Shown in pieces: positions 15,975 to 25,707 of a stretch of 34,772 nt of DNA. Location: NCBI GenBank assembly GCA_026387315.1, contig JAPLLY010000035.1, positions 1 through 34,772 on the forward strand, read 5' to 3'. The translations under genes and the position numbers were made by a program. A model generated the notes under the pieces. It was not told the origin of the DNA. It saw nothing but the letters and a program-made list of their open reading frames with translations, and searched no databases. This DNA comes from Candidatus Omnitrophota bacterium (GTDB lineage Bacteria > Omnitrophota > Gorgyraeia > Gygaellales > Profunditerraquicolaceae). Each line of letters opens with the position of its first letter. The stretch's first letter is position 1.

Positions 15975-16679
15975 TTATGCTGTACCTTTTAAATATGCTT
16001 GCCTTTTTGATTCCGGAAATCGCTCAACCGCATATCTCAACATAGTTCTAGGCATTGCTGTATAGTATTTTTTCAAAAACCTCTCTTCGGAATCCCTATC
16101 CCTTTTACCTACTTCCCGCAACATCCACCCCACTGCCTTGTGGATTAAATCGTGCGGGTCCGAAATAAGGATTTCCGCTATTTTTAGAGTATCTTCAAAA
16201 TCATTATTTTCGATGAAATGGAATGTAGATAGAATAGCTATTCTTCTTTTCCATAGAGAATCAGAACGTGCTAACTTGTAAAGAGGCGCCCTGTCTTTGT
16301 CTTTAAGATAACCCCCAATAATATGTTTTGCCGAAACATCCACAAGGTCCCAATTATTTACATATTTAGAATAATTCAAGTATGCCTTATATATTTTTCT
16401 TTTCTCTGATAAACCAACTTTATGGTATTTCAGAATGAGAATGAGCAAAGACAATAATCGCTCTTCGTGAATTCGAGATTTGAGCAACTGTAAGGTTTCA
16501 TTGAATGTCAAGCTTTGATAACGTTTGGACAAAATCCTTAACATTGGCACTGTTATCCCCAAAAAAATATCTCCTTGAGCATATTCTCCGGGCCCGGTTT
16601 TGAAAAACCGTAGCAATATTTTAGCTTTTTTCTTATCGCTATATTTTAGTAAATCAAACTTTAACTTTTTTAAGCTCAT
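15975..16679 (-). CDS. AlkD-like DNA alkylation repair protein (HEAT-repeat glycosylase)
   Basis: 234 residues, almost entirely helical, with the AlkD signature elements YAQGDIFLGITVPMLRIL, the aromatic/acidic NNWDLVDVSAKHIIG (Trp and Asp that contact damaged DNA in AlkD), DSLWKRRIAILSTFHFI, and PHDLIHKAVGWMLREVGKRD. It excises positively charged alkylated bases such as 3- and 7-alkylpurines. It is full length for the family. ATG 16677-16679 has AGGGG about 7 nt upstream. First gene of the small operon with the flavoprotein and nitroreductase. Confidence 0.92.
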   Translation of the reverse strand: MSLKKLKFDLLKYSDKKKAKILLRFFKTGPGEYAQGDIFLGITVPMLRILSKRYQSLTFNETLQLLKSRIHEERLLSLLILILKYHKVGLSEKRKIYKAYLNYSKYVNNWDLVDVSAKHIIGGYLKDKDRAPLYKLARSDSLWKRRIAILSTFHFIENNDFEDTLKIAEILISDPHDLIHKAVGWMLREVGKRDRDSEERFLKKYYTAMPRTMLRYAVERFPESKRQAYLKGTA

Positions 16680-16759
16680 ATCTAACCCCTATAATTAAAA
16701 CTATTTTACCAAAAACAAAACCTTGCGCAAATATTTTACTTACACAGGGCCGTTTTTTA

Positions 16760-17629
16760 CTACAAGCCTCTTAAACTCTCCGGCTTCAGCCTTATCTCTC
16801 CGCCAATAGCGGACTCCAGAATATTTAACAGCGCCATTTTATCCTTTGGAAATGTTCCTTCCAGCGAAAGATAGTTTGAAGCGTGATCCGAGCGAAATAC
16901 GGTTTTCTTAAGCTCCAATCCCTTTATAATCTCATAAGACTCTTTCAATAACTCTGTAGGATTCAATTCCTCAAATTCTCCCCTTCTGACCTCTTCCGCC
17001 AGCGGCGTTCCGGGAATTACCATCAGGGAAAGGAACGAAAGGTATCTTGGCTGCATCCTGTTTAATACCGCTATGGTGCCTTTGACATGCTCCTCGGAAT
17101 GCTTCTTGCCGCTTAACCCCAATAAAACAATCACGGAAGACTTTATCTGAGCCTTGGCCGCCTTATTGACCGCCTCGATCATTTCCTCAACGCTTGAAGA
17201 TTTTCCGCATCGATCAAGTACAGCCTGACTGCCGCTTTCCAGGCCCATGTAGATCAGGCTTAGCTTATGCTTGTATAGCTCTGCTAGTTCATGATCATCT
17301 TTTCTTGTGATATTGCATCCGTTCGCGTAGCTTGAAATGCGGGTTAGTCGAGGAAAGGCCGTATCCAGTTCTTCTAAGATAGGAACAAGTTTACAATTAG
17401 CCAGAACAAGGGCATCACCATCCATAAGAAAAACACGCCGCGTGTTTCGGTATCTGCGAGCGCACCCATTTATATCCGCCGTTATCTCTTTTCGGTCTTT
17501 GACGCGAAAAGTTTTACTCTTATACGCGCCGCAAAAACTGCAGCTATTCGCCGAACATCCAAGCGTTACCTGCAAAAGAAAACTGTCCGCTTCCGCCGGT
17601 GGTCTTATAACAGGCTCTATTATGGACAT
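16760..17629 (-). CDS. Radical SAM protein of unknown substrate
   Basis: 289 residues. The iron-sulfur cluster motif is TLGCSANSCSFCGAYKSK, i.e. C-x4-C-x2-C, near residues 27-36, as in the radical SAM group related to Elp3/HemN-like enzymes. The TIM-barrel core continues with VFLMDGDALVL, ISSYANGCNI, IYMGLESGSQAVLDRCGK and SSVIVLLGLSG. The last ~60 residues carry the helical C-terminal segment seen in the same family (SLMVIPGTPLAEEVRRGEFE). The fold and the SAM/4Fe-4S cofactor are well supported; the substrate is unknown and no neighbour points to one. Start ATG 17627-17629 has GAGG 5 nt upstream. Confidence 0.88.
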   Translation of the reverse strand: MSIIEPVIRPPAEADSFLLQVTLGCSANSCSFCGAYKSKTFRVKDRKEITADINGCARRYRNTRRVFLMDGDALVLANCKLVPILEELDTAFPRLTRISSYANGCNITRKDDHELAELYKHKLSLIYMGLESGSQAVLDRCGKSSSVEEMIEAVNKAAKAQIKSSVIVLLGLSGKKHSEEHVKGTIAVLNRMQPRYLSFLSLMVIPGTPLAEEVRRGEFEELNPTELLKESYEIIKGLELKKTVFRSDHASNYLSLEGTFPKDKMALLNILESAIGGEIRLKPESLRGL

Positions 17630-17707
17630 CCTGCCCTCGCCAACGCGCTTAATGCTAGATTCCCCTTTATAGATCGACTATATTTTCGCGCCATTTTTTC
17701 TTAACTA

Positions 17708-19030
17708 TTAAAATAAACTGACCAGCCGCTCCTTAAACTCATAGATACGCCGGTCAAATATGATGTCGCTGTGGATTACCGGGCGCTTAAACCTTATGCC
17801 ATCCAAACAGGTGCACCTACTAAGCGCGACATATAACTGGCCATGAGTAAACGCGCCGCGCCCCAGGTCAATTATTACCTTATCGAACGTCTGGCCCTGG
17901 CTTTTATGAATAGTTATGGCCCAGGCCAGCTTTATGGGATATTGCGCGAAGCCCCCCACGACCTCATCTTCTATCCTATCTTCATCCTCGTTGTAACTAT
18001 ACTCAATCTTCTGCCACTTAACAACAGGAACATCAAATGTACGTCCGTTGATATCCACGACTATCGAATCTTTAGATAAAGCGACGACTTTGGCAAGCGT
18101 ACCGTTCACCCATTGCTTGTCAGGATCATTTTTTATCAATATTACCTGCGCGCCTTTTTTGAGTTTTAAGAATGCGGGGCACGGATATGCCGACTCTTCA
18201 AATTTCCCGGATGCCACAGCCTCATATATTATCTCTTTGCCGGAAAGTTTTGATAAGCGATCCTGATTTATAGTATTTGCCAGGCTATTGGTCGTTGTCA
18301 GGATCACCGTCTCCTCTTTCTTAGAAACCACTATATCTTTTTGGACCCTTTTATTTAATCTATCCAGATCCTCTTGAGTATGCTCTTTATTCCTGACCCT
18401 GTTTAAGAGCTCCATGAACGAACTATCTTTTTGTCTATATATAGTCGACAACTCGACTGCCCTGATATTGCAATCGTTAAACACTTTAGCGCTAAAAAAA
18501 TAAGGACTTGAATATCGCTCTTGTAGTAACTGCCTTGCTTCATTCTCGACTACAGGAGATAGCTGGAAAAGATCTCCAAAGAATACCATTTGGACTCCGC
18601 CAAACGGCGCCTTCATTCTATCGCGGTTGAGGCGTAACGCGTAGTCGATCCCATCCATAAGGTCTGAGCGAACCATGGATACCTCGTCTATTATTACCAT
18701 ATCGAGATTCTCGATCAGGCTCTTATCTCTAAGGCGCTTTATGGCATCCTTTTGAATGATCTTGGGAGGTAACCTAAAGAAGGAATGGATGGTCTGTCCG
18801 CCGACATTGATGGCCGCGACACCTGTCGGGGCTAACACGATTATCTTTTTACCCGTATTGGCCTTAAAATATTTTAGCAGCGTCGATTTACCGGTACCCG
18901 CCTTACCGGTGATAAAAAGGCATTCCCGGGTATGCTCCATAAGATCAAATGCTGACTTGAATTCATCATTTATATCAAGATGCGCCGGGAGATAGTCTCT
19001 GGTTATTGTTTGATCGGCATAGAGTTTCAT
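17708..19030 (-). CDS. PIF1-like SF1B DNA helicase
   Basis: About 440 residues from the ATG at 19028-19030; an in-frame ATG at 19096 would add 22 unrelated residues, and neither has a strong Shine-Dalgarno. Motifs in order: Walker A ITGKAGTGKSTLL, Ia LAPTGVAAINVGGQTIHSFF, Walker B VIIDEVSMVRSDLMDGID, III GVQMVFFGDLFQLSPVV, IV ELSTIYRQ, and the C-terminal RecA2 motifs KLAWAITIHKSQGQTFDKVI and GQLYVALSRCTCLDGI. PIF1-type enzymes unwind DNA 5' to 3' and resolve G-quadruplexes and stalled forks. The bacterial versions are shorter, as here. It is 78 nt downstream-separated from the radical SAM gene and appears to be its own unit. Confidence 0.92.
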   Translation of the reverse strand: MKLYADQTITRDYLPAHLDINDEFKSAFDLMEHTRECLFITGKAGTGKSTLLKYFKANTGKKIIVLAPTGVAAINVGGQTIHSFFRLPPKIIQKDAIKRLRDKSLIENLDMVIIDEVSMVRSDLMDGIDYALRLNRDRMKAPFGGVQMVFFGDLFQLSPVVENEARQLLQERYSSPYFFSAKVFNDCNIRAVELSTIYRQKDSSFMELLNRVRNKEHTQEDLDRLNKRVQKDIVVSKKEETVILTTTNSLANTINQDRLSKLSGKEIIYEAVASGKFEESAYPCPAFLKLKKGAQVILIKNDPDKQWVNGTLAKVVALSKDSIVVDINGRTFDVPVVKWQKIEYSYNEDEDRIEDEVVGGFAQYPIKLAWAITIHKSQGQTFDKVIIDLGRGAFTHGQLYVALSRCTCLDGIRFKRPVIHSDIIFDRRIYEFKERLVSLF

Positions 19031-19298
19031 AGTATTTCTTTGACTTGGGTCCTTTTTTCTGGGTAAGTTAGCATTAACTGCTGCTCCTAAGCACACATAC
19101 TTTTAAATACAACACTTACTTCTTATCCTTTTTATGTATTATAACACGATATCTCGCTTATAGATATACGCCGCGGTTCTGTCTTGTGACGCACGGTACA
19201 AAAACTATATCCGTCCTACAGGATAAGACATATTAAGCATCCTTCAGACCCGGGCAGTAATATTCGACAAGGGGACGGCCTCTCTGTAAACGGGTAAA
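19031..19298. other. Intergenic leader of the helicase gene
   Basis: About 270 nt between the terminator of the AbrB-like unit and the helicase start. It should contain the helicase promoter but I see no convincing -35/-10 pair, and no RNA gene or ORF. Confidence 0.5.
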
Positions 19299-19299
19299 C

Positions 19300-19380
19300 A
19301 AAAAAAGACTATTGACCATATCCGATCAATAGTCTTCAAATTCTCCCGTTATGCAAGAAAAATGATATTGCTGGGGATAG
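19300..19380 (-). terminator. Box-plus-terminator element, copy B
   Basis: On the minus strand a box at 19342-19380 (containing CAGCAATATCA and ATAACGGGAGA) is followed by a perfect 11-bp hairpin, AAGACTATTGA/TCAATAGTCTT (19305-19336, loop of 10 nt), and a run of T (19300-19306). It is a textbook intrinsic terminator for the AbrB-like gene, whose stop is 18 nt before the box. Box and hairpin match copy A at 14840-14916. Confidence 0.88.
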
Positions 19381-19398
19381 AAGATTTAAATTCAAATT

Positions 19399-19662
19399 TC
19401 ATAATACCTTAATATGCTTTTTGGCTCTTTTAGCGCTTTTGTAGATCCTGCCTTTGGCTGAGGCTAACTTCTCAATTTTCGCCCATTCACTAGCAGTATA
19501 AGGCGATTCTGCGGTGACCTTGCAGGGAAGCAAAATCACTCCTTCCTTGCTTAAACCAAAAGCTAAAGAGGAACCTGTATCTATATGCAGAGGCTTCCTT
19601 ATGCGGCTAGGTATAGTAACCTGGCCTTTTGAGGTAATTTTAGCGGTATCAAGAACAGTCAT
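19399..19662 (-). CDS. AbrB/MazE/SpoVT-type DNA-binding protein, antitoxin-like
   Basis: 87 residues. The swapped-hairpin DNA-binding domain is at 6-48: AKITSKGQVTIPSRIRKPLH, IDTGSSLAFGLSKEGVILLP. The C-terminal tail (SEWAKIEKLASAKGRIYKSA, then KRAKKHIKVL) is the toxin-neutralising type seen in AbrB-class antitoxins that pair with PIN-domain toxins. No toxin gene is present: the transcript ends at a strong terminator right after the stop. It is therefore an orphan antitoxin or a repurposed repressor. Start ATG 19660-19662 was chosen for its AAAGGAGC about 7 nt upstream; a longer frame to 19728 only translates a palindromic repeat in the leader. Confidence 0.88.
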   Translation of the reverse strand: MTVLDTAKITSKGQVTIPSRIRKPLHIDTGSSLAFGLSKEGVILLPCKVTAESPYTASEWAKIEKLASAKGRIYKSAKRAKKHIKVL

Positions 19663-19690
19663 TTTAATCGCTCCTTTCACAACAGTAAAC

Positions 19691-19714
19691 ACCTGCCCCT
19701 GCCGGCAGGCAGGT
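19691..19714. repeat. GC-rich palindromic repeat in the AbrB leader
   Basis: 24-nt near-palindrome with arms ACCTGCC and GGCAGGT around CTGCCGGCAG. It shares its core with the in-gene copy at 6805-6827. In the mRNA leader it would form a stable hairpin about 30 nt before the start codon. Confidence 0.75.
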
Positions 19715-19736
19715 ATCCAATAAGGCAATGTGTTAT

Positions 19737-19793
19737 TACTTCCTTACATCCTTACTTACAGTAAAAGTATAAGCATTGATAACGCCTTGTCAA
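19737..19793 (-). promoter_or_regulatory. Consensus promoter with 8-bp tandem repeats (probable operator)
   Basis: On the minus strand -35 TTGACA (19788-19793) and -10 TATACT (19766-19771) are separated by 16 nt, a near-perfect sigma-70 promoter for the AbrB-like gene. Directly downstream, at the expected start of transcription, the plus strand reads TACTTCCT, TACATCCT, TACTTACA (19737-19760), three 8-bp units. This is a suitable place for autorepression by the encoded protein. Confidence 0.78.
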
Positions 19794-19848
19794 GATGATT
19801 TTATATTTGGCTTGGCTGGGCAATAACACAAAAAAATACAGAAGGCTC

Positions 19849-21219
19849 TTATTTCTCTAAAATATTTTTAGAGAAATGACCTGCCTGATTAAGGGGATAC
19901 TCTCCTGTGAAACAAGCGGTGCAGAAATTTTCTTTGGGAAGGGGCATAGAGTTTAACATCCCTTCAAGGCTTAAGTATTCCAAACTATCCGCGCCGATAA
20001 AATCGCGGACCCAGGCAATATCGTGCTTTGAAGCAACGAGTTCTTTCTTAGTAGGAAAATCTATCCCGTAAAAACAAGGGAATCTAAGCGGCGGGCAGCT
20101 TACCCGCATATGTATTTCTTTTGCTCCGGCTTGGCGTATATTTTTCATTCGCATTTTACTAGTCGTACCACGCACAATAGAATCTTCAACGATAACTACT
20201 CTTTTACCATTTAATACTTCTTTTAAAGGATTAAGTTTTATTCTCACCCGAAAATCACGCAAATCTTGAGTCGGTTGGATAAATGTCCTTCCGACATAAT
20301 GATTACGAATCATCCCAAACTCAAAAGGAATCCTGGAAGTTTCCGAAAATCCCAAAGCCGCGAACACCCCAGAATCAGGAATCGGCATTACTAAATCCGC
20401 CACAGCGCCAAATTCAGCTGCTAATTGCGCCCCCAGCCTCTTACGCGTTAGATACACATTATGTTCAAAAATATTACTGTCCGGCCTGGCAAAATAGATA
20501 TATTCAAAAATACAAAAAGCGCAAGCGCTCTTCTTGAAAGGCATAACCGACTCTAGCTTATCTTTATAGATAAATACAATTTCTCCGGGTTGAATATCCC
20601 TTATATATTTAGCGCCGATTAAATCTAAGGCGCAAGTTTCACTAGCCAAAATATATGCGCCGTCAAATTTACCCAAACAGAGCGGCCGAAAGCCGCAGCT
20701 ATCTCTTGCCCCAATTAGAATATCATTAAGCATCAACACTAAAGAATAAGCCCCTTCTAACTTAGAAAGCGACCAGATGATTGCTTCCTGGATATCCTTT
20801 TTCTGGCTATGCGCAAAAAGATGAGCAATAATCTCAGAATCCATGCTCGTCTGAAATAAAGCGCCATTATTTTCGAGTTCCTGATGAAGATCAAGCGTAT
20901 TAGTAAGATTCCCGTTATGCGCGATAGCGATATCGCCGACTTTCGATTTTACATAAAATGGCTGGGTATTTTTAATGTTACTGCTTCCGGTAGTAGAATA
21001 ACGCAAATGCCCGATTGCAAATTCACCGCGTAAGCTACGAAGAATTTTATCATCAAAAACATCACTCACCAAACCCAAAGCTTTATGCAAATATACCTTC
21101 TTGCCATTACGGGTAATTATCCCGGCTGATTCCTCTCCTCGATGCTGAAGCGCATAAAGGCCTAAACAAGCAAGTTGCGCTGCATCTTTATGTGGATATA
21201 CCCCGAATATTCCGCACAT
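19849..21219 (-). CDS. purF: Amidophosphoribosyltransferase (first step of purine synthesis)
   Basis: 456 residues. It transfers the amide of glutamine to PRPP, giving phosphoribosylamine. The class II glutaminase nucleophile Cys directly follows the start Met (MCGIFGVY), then LQHRGEESAGI and AIAHNGNLTN. The PRPP-binding loop is VVIVEDSIVRGTTSK. Four cysteines in the family positions (CAFCIFEY, CPPLRFPCFYG, FCTACFTGE) mark the 4Fe-4S type known from Bacillus, which is oxygen-sensitive. Start ATG 21217-21219 is fixed by the need for Cys at position 2 and by GAGGTG 4 nt upstream; a TTG at 21231 would block this. Last gene of the glutamine cluster, 92 nt after carB1. Confidence 0.96.
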   Translation of the reverse strand: MCGIFGVYPHKDAAQLACLGLYALQHRGEESAGIITRNGKKVYLHKALGLVSDVFDDKILRSLRGEFAIGHLRYSTTGSSNIKNTQPFYVKSKVGDIAIAHNGNLTNTLDLHQELENNGALFQTSMDSEIIAHLFAHSQKKDIQEAIIWSLSKLEGAYSLVLMLNDILIGARDSCGFRPLCLGKFDGAYILASETCALDLIGAKYIRDIQPGEIVFIYKDKLESVMPFKKSACAFCIFEYIYFARPDSNIFEHNVYLTRKRLGAQLAAEFGAVADLVMPIPDSGVFAALGFSETSRIPFEFGMIRNHYVGRTFIQPTQDLRDFRVRIKLNPLKEVLNGKRVVIVEDSIVRGTTSKMRMKNIRQAGAKEIHMRVSCPPLRFPCFYGIDFPTKKELVASKHDIAWVRDFIGADSLEYLSLEGMLNSMPLPKENFCTACFTGEYPLNQAGHFSKNILEK

Positions 21220-21247
21220 TGAGCACCTCAAGTTTTGGTTTAGCGAA

Positions 21248-21308
21248 ATCCCGCCGAATGTCCTAAAATTATCATAAGAGAATTTTAGGACAGATTATGA
21301 GGCGGGAT
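21248..21308. repeat. Nested inverted repeat between carB1 and purF
   Basis: Outer arms ATCCCGCC (21248-21255) and GGCGGGAT (21301-21308) enclose inner arms GTCCTAAAATT (21260-21270) and AATTTTAGGAC (21281-21291), with a 10-nt loop. Both stems are perfect. It starts 4 nt after the carB1 stop. There is no T tract on the purF side, so it is not a standard terminator; it could be an mRNA processing/stability structure, an attenuator or a MITE-like insertion. Confidence 0.85.
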
Positions 21309-21311
21309 AAC

Positions 21312-22955
21312 CTATTCATACGTTGAATAATAATAAGGAGTAAATGCTTCAAACTCCCCGGCACAAGTATCGACCAGCTTGTAATCTGGGCTTACCCCTA
21401 AATCCATCCGCCATTTTCTTATGGCGCCTTCGTTTTGGTTTAATAAACGCGCCAACTGTACGTCTGAAAAACCAAATTCTTTTGCCCTTTTAAGCAACTG
21501 GACCGAAATTTTATCATTATTTAATTTCAATTTTTCCTTGATCTCTGTTTCCATTTCAATAATCTGCCTGATATTTTCCAGAAACCAAGGGTCGATCCCG
21601 GTCAAGTTATAGATTTTATTTACGTTTTCGCCTCTCTTCATCGCTTCTTTTATATAGAGAATTCTTAAAGCATTAGGAATTCTTAAATTTTTTCTTAATT
21701 CATCGTCATTCGGATAATATTTTAAATCATCCAAGCCAGCCAGGCCTATTTCTAAAGAACGTAGCGCCTTTTGCAGAGCCTCCTTAAAAGTCCTGCCGAT
21801 AGCCATTACCTCACCTACTGACTTCATGGATACGGTCAGAGTAGAATCCGCTAAAGGAAATTTCTCAAAGGTAAAACGGGGAATTTTTACTACACAGTAA
21901 TCAATAGCCGGCTCAAAACAAGCGGGAGTCTTTTTAGTAATGTCATTAGAAATTTCATCCAAGGTATAGCCTACAGCCAATTTTGCGGCAATCTTAGCAA
22001 TCGGGAATCCGGTTGCCTTAGAGGATAAAGCAGAACTTCTTGAGACGCGAGGATTCATCTCGATAATCACCATCCGGCCAGTTTTAGGATGAACGGCAAA
22101 CTGAATATTCGAACCTCCTGTCTGGACGCCAATTTCCCGGATACAGGCAATCGCCGCGTCGCGCATTTTCTGGTATTCTTTATCAGTCAGAGTCTGAATT
22201 GGCGCAACCGTGATACTATCGCCAGTATGCACTCCCATAGAATCAAAATTTTCAATGGAACATACGATTACCACGTTATCTTTTTTATCCCGCATAACCT
22301 CAAGCTCAAATTCTTTCCAGCCGGCAACGTATTCTTCAATTAAAATCTCGCTAATCATACTAGACTCCAGCCCATATTTAGCCAATTTTTTAAATTCCTC
22401 TAGGTTATAAGCCACACTGCCTCCAGTGCCGCCTAAAGTAAAACTCGGCCGGATAATTGCCGGAAAACCTATTTTCTTAGCCGCTTCAGAAGCTTCTTTT
22501 AAGCTATAGGCCTTTTCACTTCTGGGCAAATCTAACCCGATTTTCTGCATGGCCATCTTAAAAAGTTTCCTATCCTCGCCTTTTTTGATTGCTTTAATAT
22601 TTGCTCCGATAGTCTGGACTTTGTACTTTTTTAATATTCCTTTTTCTGCCAATTCTACAGCCAAGTTCAAGGCAGTCTGGCCGCCTAAAGTAGGAAGCAA
22701 TGCGTCCGGCCTTTCCCAAGCGATAATTTTTTCCAAAATCTCTATAGTTAAAGGCTCAATGTAGGTCTTATCGGCCATCGCCGGATCAGTCATAATCGTA
22801 GCTGGATTTGAATTCGCTAAAATCACATAGTATCCCTCCTGCCTTAAAACTTTACAGGCCTGAGTTCCGGAATAATCAAATTCACAGGCTTGGCCGATGA
22901 CAATCGGCCCTGAACCAATGATCAAAATCTTTTTAATATTTGTTCTCTTAGGCAT
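21312..22955 (-). CDS. carB: Carbamoyl phosphate synthase large subunit, N-terminal half (split carB)
   Basis: 547 residues, half the usual ~1070. It contains the carboxyphosphate ATP-grasp half: [100 protein letters not shown] (read as two adjoining pieces), and the oligomerisation domain ending [19 protein letters not shown]. The stop falls exactly at the linker where single-chain CarB begins its carbamate-kinase half. Split carB genes are known in Aquifex and some methanogens. The second half is not in this window; purF follows instead. It overlaps carA by 8 nt. Confidence 0.93.
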   Translation of the reverse strand: MPKRTNIKKILIIGSGPIVIGQACEFDYSGTQACKVLRQEGYYVILANSNPATIMTDPAMADKTYIEPLTIEILEKIIAWERPDALLPTLGGQTALNLAVELAEKGILKKYKVQTIGANIKAIKKGEDRKLFKMAMQKIGLDLPRSEKAYSLKEASEAAKKIGFPAIIRPSFTLGGTGGSVAYNLEEFKKLAKYGLESSMISEILIEEYVAGWKEFELEVMRDKKDNVVIVCSIENFDSMGVHTGDSITVAPIQTLTDKEYQKMRDAAIACIREIGVQTGGSNIQFAVHPKTGRMVIIEMNPRVSRSSALSSKATGFPIAKIAAKLAVGYTLDEISNDITKKTPACFEPAIDYCVVKIPRFTFEKFPLADSTLTVSMKSVGEVMAIGRTFKEALQKALRSLEIGLAGLDDLKYYPNDDELRKNLRIPNALRILYIKEAMKRGENVNKIYNLTGIDPWFLENIRQIIEMETEIKEKLKLNNDKISVQLLKRAKEFGFSDVQLARLLNQNEGAIRKWRMDLGVSPDYKLVDTCAGEFEAFTPYYYSTYE

Positions 22956-24033
22956 GTCTCTCCATCATCTTGATAAACTCTCCAAATAAATATTCCGCAT
23001 CATGCGGGCCGGCTGAAGCTTCTGGATGAAATTGCACCGAAAATATGGGCAGTTTTCTATGCCACATTCCCTCCAGGGTCTGGTCATTTAAATTTATATG
23101 GGTCATTTCTATTTCTTTCTTATTTAGAGAATTTATGTCTACGCAAAAGCTGTGGTTCTGAACTGTGATCGAAACTCTACCTGTTTTTAAATCTTTAACC
23201 GGATGATTTGCTCCATGATGGCCGAATTTAAGTTTATAGGCCTTGCCGCCTAAGGCCAAACCTAACATCTGATGGCCTAAACAAATCCCGAATATCGGGA
23301 CTCTTCCGATTAGTTTTTTTGTTGTTTCGATAACATAACTAACTGCCGCGGGATCTCCCGGGCCATTAGAAAGCAGGATGCCATCCGGGTTAATTTTTAA
23401 GATTTCAGCGGCAGATGTTTTAGCAGGTACAACGGTTACCTGGCATTTATTTTCCAGTAGTTTAGCCAAAATATTGTATTTTACGCCGCAGTCAATAACT
23501 ATCACCTTATATTTATTTTTTAGGGCTTTACCCCAAACATATTTACGATTGCTGGTGACTTCTTTAACCAAATCAATACCGGCTAATCCCGGTGAGTCCT
23601 TCGCTTTCTTAACTAAACTCTTTTCTTCCAGATCCTGCGTAGATAAAACTGCTTTCATCGCGCCTGCTTTGCGGATATGTAAAGTTAATTCCCTGGTATC
23701 TATTCCTTCAATACCTAAAATATTATTCTCTAATAAATAATCGCCCAATGTTTTTTGAGAGCGCCAGGAACTAGCGACCGAACTATATTCTTTGACTACA
23801 AAACCTTCTAAGAATATCCCCCGCGATTCCGCGTCTTCTTTGTTTACGCCATAATTTCCAATCAAAGGATAGGTCATAGCCACAATCTGGCCTTTATAGG
23901 ATGGGTCAGTGAGTACCTCCTGGTAACCGGTCATGCTGGTATTAAAGACTACTTCGCCGTATCTTTCGCCGTTGGCCCCAAAAGATTTTCCTCTAAAAAC
24001 CTTCCCGTCTTCTAAAACAAGTACCGCTTCCAT
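22948..24033 (-). CDS. carA: Carbamoyl phosphate synthase small (glutaminase) subunit
   Basis: 361 residues, full length. The N-terminal CPSase domain begins [20 protein letters not shown] and contains [19 protein letters not shown]. The class I glutamine amidotransferase domain carries LSNGPGDPA, the nucleophile in [14 protein letters not shown], and the His-Glu pair in [13 protein letters not shown]. It releases ammonia from glutamine for CarB, feeding pyrimidine and arginine synthesis. It lies 42 nt after pyrG and overlaps carB1 by 8 nt. Confidence 0.96.
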   Translation of the reverse strand: MEAVLVLEDGKVFRGKSFGANGERYGEVVFNTSMTGYQEVLTDPSYKGQIVAMTYPLIGNYGVNKEDAESRGIFLEGFVVKEYSSVASSWRSQKTLGDYLLENNILGIEGIDTRELTLHIRKAGAMKAVLSTQDLEEKSLVKKAKDSPGLAGIDLVKEVTSNRKYVWGKALKNKYKVIVIDCGVKYNILAKLLENKCQVTVVPAKTSAAEILKINPDGILLSNGPGDPAAVSYVIETTKKLIGRVPIFGICLGHQMLGLALGGKAYKLKFGHHGANHPVKDLKTGRVSITVQNHSFCVDINSLNKKEIEMTHINLNDQTLEGMWHRKLPIFSVQFHPEASAGPHDAEYLFGEFIKMMERHA

Positions 24034-24061
24034 TTTTTTAGCTCGTTTTCTCCAGTGCCGT

Positions 24062-25701
<1,640 letters not shown>

Positions 25702-25707
25702 CTATTT

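Noticed and set aside
19663-19728. N-terminal extension of the AbrB-like protein (MPYWIPACRQGQVF)
   Set aside because: It is a translation of the palindromic repeat in the leader; the downstream ATG has the proper Shine-Dalgarno and family start.
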